Origin: Umbilicaria muhlenbergii
Taxonomy: Eukaryota; Ascomycota; Lecanoromycetes; Umbilicariales; Umbilicariaceae
Direction: 5' to 3'
NCBI GenBank assembly: GCA_000611775.1
Contig: KK106981.1
Span: 1,793,507 to 1,857,506 of the forward strand
DNA: 64,000 nucleotides
A program made the position numbers and the translations under genes. Under the pieces are notes generated by a model, which was given only the letters and a program-made list of their open reading frames with translations, was not told the origin of the DNA and searched no databases. Numbering within the stretch: the stretch's first letter is position 1; every line of letters begins with the position of its first letter. Shown here one piece after another: positions 56,471-64,000 of this stretch.

Positions 56471-57749
56471 ATGGCCGGAACTATGGAGGATGATAGAGGT
56501 CCACAAATCGAGGCCGTCACCTATGCCATGCTTATTCTGGCAACAATGGCAGTTGCTCTCCGGTTATGGGCCAGATATATCACGCCTCAAGTTGGCTTCT
56601 GGTGGGATGATTGGTTATCACTGGCCGCTCTTGTAAGTCCAAGCTTATTGCCAGACCACTGAACATATCCTCACCACTTGCATCGCAGCCTTTTGTATGG
56701 GCAAGCTGTGCACTATCCATATACTGGGTGCACATTGGCTTAGGCAGACACATCAGTGAAATCCGCGGAACGTATTCGCAGATGGCGTTAATCCTCTTCG
56801 TCGAGAACTTTGTGTATAACGCAGGCCTCTCTCTGGTCAAGATGTCTGTTCTTCTATTTTACATGCGCCTCTTCGGGACTGTGCGAGTGTATCGCTGTCT
56901 CTTCTGGATTGCTGGGTTTCTGGTGGTCGCTTTGTTCATCGCTATCACCTTCGTCGCCTTGTTCATGTGCGCCCCAATACACAAGCATTGGCAGCCAACG
57001 GTCCCCGGCCATTGCCTTGACTCACAGGCATGCTTTCTAGGAGCGACCATCTCAAACGTTGTTATAGACTTCATTCTACTGGTTTTGCCGGTACCTATCC
57101 TATGGCGAATCAATGTAAAAGTCTCACGCAAAGCCGGTTTGGTAGGAGTGTTTGCGGCAGGATACTGGTAAGCTCGCAACTGAAACAAGTCGCCCACCAT
57201 GGCTAAATTAGAGAACAGTGTGATTATTTTATCTATCTTGAGGCTGATATCCATTACGAACTTGAAAGATGAGTTGCAATACGATATATCATGTAGGTGA
57301 TCATCTTTGAAGCAAAGCTCCCGGACATTCTTCTAACAACACAGATAGGGAACCTTACAACCCCTCAGATTCTAGTGACGTGTGAAGTCCCTGTCGCGCT
57401 AATTAGCAGCTGTCTTCCTCTCATCTTCACCCTAATTAAGCACGGCGCTCAAAGGCTCCCGACCACATTCAAATGGAATGCTTCAAAGCGTATGAGGGGT
57501 CTCAGGGCTCCTTACGTCGATCCTACCGGGAGTCTTCTTGATCAACGCAATACAAAAGGCTTTGTACACCTGTCCCAGGAAAGGTTGTTCGACAATACAA
57601 CTCAGACGGAGGCTGATTGCACTATGAAATCTTCTCCTCGGCTGGTCCGAGAAAACCAACGCCGGGATGCGGAAATGGGGATTCCGCTGCATCAATTTCG
57701 TGTGACAGAAGACAGTGACAGTAAAAAGAAAGGAGTCGAGGAGGGGTGA
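56471..57749 (+). CDS. Fungal rhodopsin-fold (SAT4/PTH11-like) membrane protein
   Basis: Exons 56471-56632, 56689-57167, 57219-57292, 57349-57749; 371 residues. Typical motifs: ALRLWARYITPQVGFWWDDW (helix 1 with WWDD), SLVKMSVLLFYMRLFGTVRV, ALFMCAPIHKHWQPTVPGHC, ISNVVIDFILLVLPVPILWR, VIILSILRLISITNLKDELQ and, across the last intron, YDISWNLTTPQILVTCEVPV. Seven helices precede a cytosolic tail with Ser/Thr and Arg. The extracellular CFEM domain of true Pth11 is absent. The family is large in filamentous fungi and mostly uncharacterised. The last acceptor is read as CAGATAG rather than ACAG because only that keeps frame. Confidence 0.88.
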
Positions 57750-58707
57750 GTGGTTGAAGTAGCGTTATGCAGGACTGTGAACCTTGATTGCGGTTAAAAG
57801 TCACGTTTTGATTCTATAGGATTGAGAGATTTGTATAGCGAAGACGTATACACATATGCCATCGATAGAGCAAGACTCTCAACTTTGTGACACAGCAAAG
57901 ATAGCATGAAGTGGGCATTTTCCACCTAAACAATTTCCTACTAGATCGTAATGCCAGAAAACACAATAGAAAGACAGATGAGCAGGTAAATACCCCTTGA
58001 CGACCACGAAAAGCCCACGATCGTAGTAAACCTCCCCCCTCCTGACCCCTCTCAGAAAGCCCAAAAGGAATCGACGCCAAAGAAGAACGGTATCAAATAA
58101 CGAACGCCAAGCGCCTGTATCGCCGCTACTATCAACAACAGGCACAACCCGAGCGTCGGCGCCACAACCCGAGCGTCGGCGCCACAACCCGCCTGCATCC
58201 TAATCTGCCCGGCACTGACATCAGCAGCGGAGAGGTCCTCCGATGACTTCGAACAGCTCCTGGCGTCGCCTCGATGGAAAAAACCAAATACGAGAAGTAA
58301 TCCATGCGCAACGACATCTTGTGGACTAAGACGCAGGACCACACGAGGTCAACGTATAGGCAGTACTCCGACACAGCATGTTTGGGGTGACAAGGAGCAG
58401 ACAGCAATCGACGACGACGAGGTATTCCCGAGCCTCCAAAAGGCGTTCGTTGGCGGCGGAGAGGGTGGACATGGGGCATCCAGAGAGGTGGGGGCTCTTC
58501 AAGGGTAATTATGCCCATAGATCATTATCATAGCTATTACGATTACACCCATCTTTGACATATCCGTCCGCTCTACAAAACATCCTCCACTCCCAAAAAA
58601 ACCCGCGGGCCATGCAACGCAAGAGGAAACTGCCTCCATATCCTGTTCGTTTCCTCAACCACACCCCAACCCCCAACCCCCACCCCGCGGGCCCTCGTAT
58701 ATGTAGT
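57750..58707. other. Intergenic, rhodopsin-fold gene / chitin deacetylase (convergent)
   Basis: About 960 bases between convergent stops. It contains the 20-bp tandem repeat listed separately. Minus-strand frames of up to 128 codons lack recognisable features. Confidence 0.45.
58144..58191. repeat. 20-bp tandem repeat, 2.4 copies
   Basis: The unit acaacccgagcgtcggcgcc starts at 58144 and 58164 without change; a third partial copy (acaacccg) starts at 58184. Confidence 0.93.
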
Positions 58708-60680
58708 TTAGTACGTGAACTGCGTACTCGAGCACACAAACCCACAAGTAGCGCAATATGTCGAAAGCTTCTGGCAAATCTGCCTGAACGTGGTACAACT
58801 GGCGCTATTCTTCGCCCCAGCCTCCGACAAGCAGCTCGTCCCCAAGAGATAGCAATTCGCCGCGCCCCTCAAGCAGCCGGCCTTGTCGCCAAAGGCGTTG
58901 ATCTTGCCGCAGAACTTGCCGGCTTGGACGGCGCAGGTGGTGATGGGGGGGACGGCGATGGAGGTTGATGGTTTGGGGCTGGTGCTCGGGGTCGGGGACG
59001 GGGTGCTGCTGGTTGATGAAGCGACCGGAGCGGTTGTGCTTAAGGAGTTGGTCTTGGGACTGGCTGCAGGGGTGGACACGGAGGAGGAAGCGGGCATTGG
59101 TGGAGGGTTGGCGATGGGGCCCCCACTTTGTGGAACACGGTACCAGTTAGCCGGAGGGTCGCCCAGACATTCGCCCACAGTGACTCCTGTCAAACTCGTC
59201 AACTTCATGTCAATTCCCCATAAGCATGAGGTAACCTCTGCACTCACCCTTCCAACCTTTTGCTTTGATGAGGCCAAGGTAGTACGAAGTTAGGTTCGTG
59301 ACGGACTGCTCGATAACGTCATGTTGAATGGAGAGATAATCTGTGATCGGTGGATTGGCAGTCTGGGCCAGCGCAGCCGCAACGAGATCCTTGGCACCCT
59401 GGATTTGCGTTGGCAGAGGGTTCAGATAGTCCTGGGTGTCGAGATCGAAATATATACGATGGTAACCGAGCGCCAGCAAATCTGCCTGGCAACCGGAGGC
59501 TGCGTCGCACTGGGAGTAAGGTGGGCGCATATACGTCGGATACTTGCCGATGATGTTGGCCAGCGCACGCTCGTTCTTTCCCATCTGATCGTACCGCATC
59601 GCTGAAGAAAGGTTCTGCAGGCTGTAGTGAGACCAAGTGTGGGAAGCAACTTGGTGGCCATCGGCAATCATGCGCTGAATGATTGTTGGGTACGGAGGAG
59701 TGATGTCAATTGGACCTTTGCCAAGATTGTTGCCTGTGATGAAAAATGTGGCATGGAAGCCGAAAGACGCCAAGGTATCTAGGAGCTCGTTGGTGAAGTT
59801 CCATGGACCGTCGTCAAATGTCAATGCCACTACGTTCTGTTCCACACAATCGATGATGTCCTGGGTATATGTGACACTTCCGAGTAATGGCCGTGGGTCC
59901 GTCAACGTGGAGGGTCCAGCCGGAGTTGTGTTCGAATCGCAGATACCGTATTCATATTGACACCAGGGATCCGCGCAGTAGGCTTCTGTTTTGCCGCAGT
60001 AGCCCTGTCACTGTTGTCAGTCGTTAAAGGGCTTGGTCCAAAGGGCAAAGCCTACTGTGAATGAGCAGCATTGCCCAGCAGGACAGTCGGCGTTTCCAAA
60101 GGCCGGCCCACATGTTTCTGCGCCGTCGCCGTCAGCTACATTGGTGGTGCAGTTACCGTAGCCAGTTTGACACCCAATAGTGCAATAAGCTGTTGTGTTG
60201 CCACAAAATCTATCACCGTCAACTGAATGGGCATTTGAAATGGCAAAAGCTGACTCACCCAGCTGCGGAACAGCAAAGACCACCCGAGCAGCTGTTGTTG
60301 TCATTTTTGACACCACACAGGTTGGGATCCACAGTTAGAACTTCTGAGCCAGAGCACGTTCCATATGCTGGCTGACAGCCAGTACCACAATAATCCGATG
60401 TATTCCCTGTCGAGATATTAGATTAACGGAGCCGCTCGTTTGTCTTGATTTGCTACTAACCGCAATATCCGAACGCCGAGCAGCACCCTCCGCCTGCTGC
60501 TATTCTCGGATCACAGGTATAACCATTATTATTGCCATTAAACACGTTTCCACACGTATTGTCCGGAGTCAGCATGCGCTCGCTCAAAATATTGAGCGAG
60601 CCTGCGTCTTCGGCGGGCAATGCAGAGCTGATGCCTGCAAAAGCAAGCCCCACTGCGACCTGTAGATAGTTATAGTGCAT
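58708..60680 (-). CDS. Secreted chitin deacetylase with three CBM18 modules
   Basis: Removes acetyl groups from chitin in the wall or environment. Exons 60680-60461, 60406-60259, 60209-60056, 60004-59248, 59186-58708; 585 residues. Signal peptide MHYNYLQVAVGLAFAGISSA. Three chitin-recognition (CBM18) modules are each split by an intron near GGxCCS-GYCG: TCGNVFNGNNNGYTC, LCGVKNDNNSCSGGLCCSAA and TCGPAFGNADCPAGQCCS. The NodB domain has VVALTFDDGPWNFTNELLDT (motif 1, catalytic Asp), SHTWSHYSL (H..H metal site), RPPYSQCD (motif 3) and YFDLDTQDYLN (motif 4). A Ser/Thr/Pro linker (about residues 450-510) leads to a Cys-rich C-terminal domain (TTCAVQAGKFCGKINAFGDK and on). Such proteins can shield hyphae from host chitin sensing; that is family knowledge, not shown here. 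Confidence 0.94.
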
Positions 60681-62348
60681 TGTTACAGTGCGGTGGGGGT
60701 ACGAAGCAATATGTGCAGCAAGAGAATTCAAGTAGCGGGCGACGAGAACGCTATCAAAGAAGCTGAGGGCTTCCTAGTGGAAGCTCCAAAAGAGCTGAAG
60801 TAGCGAACGTCCAAACAATATTCAAAGAAACAAAGGGCGTCCTGGTGGAAGCCGCAAAGAAAGTAAAAGCGAAAAACGACACTGCACAGGAAGAAAAACG
60901 AAGTTGCCCATGTACTTATGGTACATGGCGGCGTATGTGAGATACGAGACACGTAGATGCCGATGGTTCCTTTCGAGGCAACGGAATGCTTGTTCGAGCG
61001 GTATCGTGCAGCCAATGCGGTTCCATGCGTGTTCTGCATGGTAGTGTGGATAGCATGTTCCGTCCGTACAATCACTGTGGGTAGATATTGTTCATAGGGG
61101 AAGTCTGAAATTGGACACTTCATAAGGACGAGATGATTGAAGACATGGGTGGTTCGGAGGCAGAAGCGCGCAAGTCAAACCTGCATAGTGCATGATGTAG
61201 TTCCAGTAAGGTACGAGGTGCACCTGAAAGGAACAGGGCCAGCACGTTGGAATTTGGCAGTTGGCAAAGCAAATAGCAGGGTTTAACGCCGAGCATTTAC
61301 CGGGCGATCTTCATGCTCCAAGGAGGGGCCCCTTACCTTGGTCCCAGTGATCCTCAATGGCCACTCCACGCAATTCTCTTGCCTTTGTCCAGTGGTAAAG
61401 TCATCCCCGGAGGACCCTAGGCCATTCCCTGAATAGTAGTCAGTCTAATGAAGACGATGAGGTATTGAGAAAGGCCGTCCCGAATGGCGCCGAGTAAATT
61501 ATCGACATGCAGCAAAACGTCAGTGCTATCATACTTTGTTCCTGTATCGGCATCAACCACCGACGGCGTTTTTGATGAAGACCCGGTCTGCCATCTTGCT
61601 CTATGACCTCGACAGCAAGGGTCTTGAACACCGCATTCGTTGTCAACGGGTTCTGGAGGTCGCGCCCGCCAATCATGCGACCCTGCATTTGCCCTGACAT
61701 CGGGAGTCAGGCCAGTTCGGGACCTAATGTACGTATGTGCAACGTCGACCGACCTCGTATAAGTGGTAGCCCTGCAGGGTGACAGCTGCGAGTGATCTGT
61801 ACTCCTCAACCGTCCTTCCCGTCGCGAATCTGCCCCTCATCTCGTGTTCTGTTCCTGATCCATTGAGTGCTACGGATCACGCTTCAGTTTCACCCAAGGA
61901 TCTGAATGAGCTAGATCTTTGCCCACGATATCGTTGTCCTTGGAGCGCTAGCAAAGGCCTTGGGATTTGATGCTGAAGCACGCTGTGAGCGGCGCCATAA
62001 CTCGAAATCTAGAGCACCCCGCAGACTCTGTCCGATGTGAAAGTGATGATGTGAAGAAATGCCATTCTCAGACCGGGAATTGCAACGATGGACATGCGCA
62101 ATCAAGGGAACCTTCATTTAAAGGTCATCCTTGTATCGAGACGTTCGTAGTGTTCGCCGTAACGTCAACGAGCCACCAAATTGTCCGCCGTGCTCCGTCC
62201 CTTACTCTTGTCCTCGTGCCCGTCCGGCATGAACCCTGCGTAGACTGAGGTATTCTTAAGATCGGCAGTCGATATTGACCAGGGATCATCATCCCCCCTT
62301 TCCACGTGCAACCCTCAAGGCCTCAACCCCCAAGATCGCGACGCGATC
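60681..62348. other. Intergenic, chitin deacetylase / SWI5 (divergent)
   Basis: 1.67 kb. The part next to the deacetylase holds an imperfect 68-bp direct repeat. At 61440-61710 on the minus strand two adjoining frames look protein-like (MIGGRDLQNPLTTNAVFKTL; then TKYDSTDVLLHVDNLLGAI in another frame). This could be a broken gene or an unspliced one; no family recognised. Confidence 0.4.
60756..60891. repeat. Imperfect 68-bp direct repeat upstream of chitin deacetylase
   Basis: aaagaagctgagggcttcct at 60756 and aaagaaacaaagggcgtcct at 60824 start two related units, both continuing (a/g)gtggaagc. The second unit is A-rich. It begins 75 bases from the start codon, within the promoter or leader. 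Confidence 0.7.
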
Positions 62349-63073
62349 ATGACATCCTCACCTCCTCCTGCAGAAGGAAATCCTCAGCCCACCGGCCAGG
62401 ATGCTCAAGCGATAGCCCTCAAAGCCAAGAAAATCGTACGTACCCACAACCTGACCCTATGTTGGTCCAGCAACTCCCGCTCGTATCCCAGACTAGGGCT
62501 GATGGAGTACCTTTTAATAGGCGCAGTTGGAAGCTAAGATTGCCGCGGTGCAGGCGCAGATCGACGAAGTCAGCGTGAAGAAAGAAGAGGTTTGTGGGCA
62601 ATTGAAGTAAGTCATTGCAATCGGGGTTTTTTCTGCTTGCGTGTACCGGCGGCGTTGAACGATTTCTATTACTGTGTGTACTATTCCGTTACGGTTGCGT
62701 CTATGTCGAACCTGGCGGTCCAATGCCCAGATCGCCCAATGTTTCTCTTACCCTCCTACTTCCTTTGTCGTGATGCCTCTACTTTAATCAATACATCCGC
62801 ATTCCACACCCCCTCCACCAACTCATATCCTAATTCTCAAGTTCCTCCTCCACACCCCAGTTGCAGCCATCCCACACAACCTCCAACCACACTTTCACTC
62901 CATCCGTCTCCCCCACCCCCCCGTTCACCCTCGTCCACCCCCCCGTTCACCTCCTGCACACCTACAACCAGATCCGCGACATCGGCACGGGGCTATTCGG
63001 CATGATAGCCGATAATCGAGGCGTGCGGGTCAAGGATGTGTATGCGGAGTTTGGGCTGAGTGTGGATGATTAG
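62349..63073 (+). CDS. SWI5: Swi5/Sae3-type recombination mediator
   Basis: Swi5 with Sfr1 assists Rad51/Dmc1 strand exchange. Exons 62349-62435, 62521-62606, 62842-63073; 134 residues. Coiled coil in exons 1-2 (LEAKIAAVQAQIDEVSVKKE), then a Ser/Thr/Pro-rich link, then the conserved C-terminus VHLLHTYNQIRDIGTGLFGM followed by IADNRGVRVKDVYAEFGLS. The second intron (62607-62841, 235 nt) is long for this genome. I chose its acceptor (CTCAAG, exon from 62842) because it is the only nearby AG that brings the coiled coil and the conserved tail into one frame; a missed small exon remains possible. Confidence 0.84.
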
Positions 63074-63661
63074 GCATCGGAGCGGGAAAGAACAGGGGAA
63101 GGGAAGCGAAACAGTTGCTTTGATTTGAAGAGAGCAGCAGGACTGGAGCAAGGAGAGGTGCCTAAGACGCCGGCTTGGTGGATGAGAAAGTCATCGAAAC
63201 GAAGAGCACGAGCACTTTTGCCGGCGCTATGGAACAATATCCAAGACTTGAGATGGGTTCGATTAATAATATAGACGCTGTTGTAGATGCCTTGATCGCA
63301 ACCTGAGTAGAGTGAAGACACAAGTAGACAGCTGACCCGACCCTGTGTGATAATATCTATACCCCATGCGCCACCGCATTGCTGTCTGTCACCACCCAGC
63401 CCAGCCCAGATCCCCGTCTGGACGATTATGCGCCACCCATTAGGATCACCCCGATCGGCTGGCCGACCACCAAACCCATTTGGTGCTCCTTTGGAAACTT
63501 AGAGACAGAGAGGAATATATCTCAGCACCAAAGCAACAAATGAAAGCAATATTTAGCAACACATAGGAGTGGAAATTCCCAAAGCTCAGCATTAGATCTT
63601 TCATGTTTATTTAATATGAGCTTTCGCTGACCAAAAGATCAACGCATCTCCCATGTCCTAC
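63074..63661. other. Convergent 3' region, SWI5 / ABC transporter
   Basis: 588 bases between convergent stops. No additional feature recognised. Confidence 0.4.
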
Positions 63662-64000
63662 CTACCCCATCTTCCCCAAACTCTGCAAACTAACCAACTC
63701 AGAATACTTGCCCCTCAGCTTCAACAACTCATTGTGCGTCCCACTCTCCACGATACGTCCCTGATCAAACACATAGATCATATCCGCCCTCTGGATCGTA
63801 CTGAGACGATGTGCGACCGCGATTGTCGTTCTGCCTTGCGTGGCAGCATCCAATGCCGCCTGGACCACTTTTTCCGATTCCGAGTCCAAGGCCGAAGTGG
63901 CTTCGTCGAGAAGGAGGATCTTAGGGTCGCGGAGGAGGGCACGGGCGATGGCGATGCGTTGCTTTTGGCCGCCTGAGAGCATGCTGCCTTTTGAGCCGAC
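63662..64000 (-). CDS. ABCB-type multidrug transporter, 3' end (partial)
   Basis: C-terminal part of the second nucleotide-binding domain of a full ABCB exporter (Ste6/Mdr1/Pmd1 type); the gene continues past base 64000. Visible: signature [20 protein letters not shown], Walker B and D-loop [17 protein letters not shown], the H-loop [12 protein letters not shown], and the usual end [20 protein letters not shown]. The frame is open to the window edge ([11 protein letters not shown]). Substrate cannot be inferred. Confidence 0.93.
   Translation of the reverse strand, partial: VGSKGSMLSGGQKQRIAIARALLRDPKILLLDEATSALDSESEKVVQAALDAATQGRTTIAVAHRLSTIQRADMIYVFDQGRIVESGTHNELLKLRGKYSELVSLQSLGKMG

Overview
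The window is nuclear DNA of a filamentous ascomycete (Pezizomycotina). Evidence: genes are broken by many short introns (mostly 45-80 nt, GT..AG, often with a CTAAC-like branch site); proteins are fungal in type (chitin deacetylase with CBM18 modules, a SAT4/PTH11-like rhodopsin-fold protein, Mid1, Gid9/Fyv10, Lys9 of the aminoadipate lysine pathway, urease accessory UreF). I cannot fix the class from sequence alone; Dothideomycetes or a related group is plausible.

Layout. 0-24.6 kb is a housekeeping block: SEC8 (partial, minus), a decayed arginine-biosynthesis argJ copy (plus), SEC61 alpha (minus), DRG1 GTPase (plus), a class II DnaJ (plus), UreF (plus), COQ8 (minus), MID1 (plus), ESS2 (minus, one frame break at a C8 run), POP8 (plus), PPT1 phosphatase (minus), SPT4 (plus), an AT-hook protein (minus). 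27-45 kb continues with SET2, FYV10/GID9, BMT5, peptidyl-tRNA hydrolase, a four-helix membrane protein, GABA transaminase, CBF5, a Derlin, LYS9 and KIN17. Many neighbours are divergent pairs sharing 250-400 bp upstream regions (SEC61/DRG1, PPT1/SPT4, BMT5/PTH1, Derlin/LYS9, COQ8/MID1) or convergent pairs with short gaps (UreF/COQ8, POP8/PPT1, FYV10/BMT5, LYS9/KIN17).

46.5-64 kb is more accessory. It opens with the most unusual gene: an 805-residue seven-helix membrane protein whose roughly 500-residue secreted N-terminal half is built from three nested families of tandem repeats (3x105 bp, 5x132 bp, 3x84 bp). Downstream lies a string of at least seven diverged copies of one short exon segment of that gene, spread over about 1.6 kb. 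Then come a YTP1-like membrane protein, a rhodopsin-fold membrane protein, a secreted three-CBM18 chitin deacetylase, SWI5 and the 3' end of an ABCB multidrug transporter.

Roles cluster in secretion and ER (SEC8, SEC61, Derlin), RNA biology (CBF5, BMT5, POP8, ESS2, PTH1), chromatin and transcription (SET2, SPT4, AT-hook), metabolism (COQ8, GABA transaminase, LYS9, UreF, dead argJ) and the cell surface (MID1, chitin deacetylase, 7TM proteins). I recognised no tRNA, rRNA, CRISPR array or intact transposon. Exon boundaries are my reading of splice sites and conserved protein sequence; each multi-exon model given sums to an open frame.
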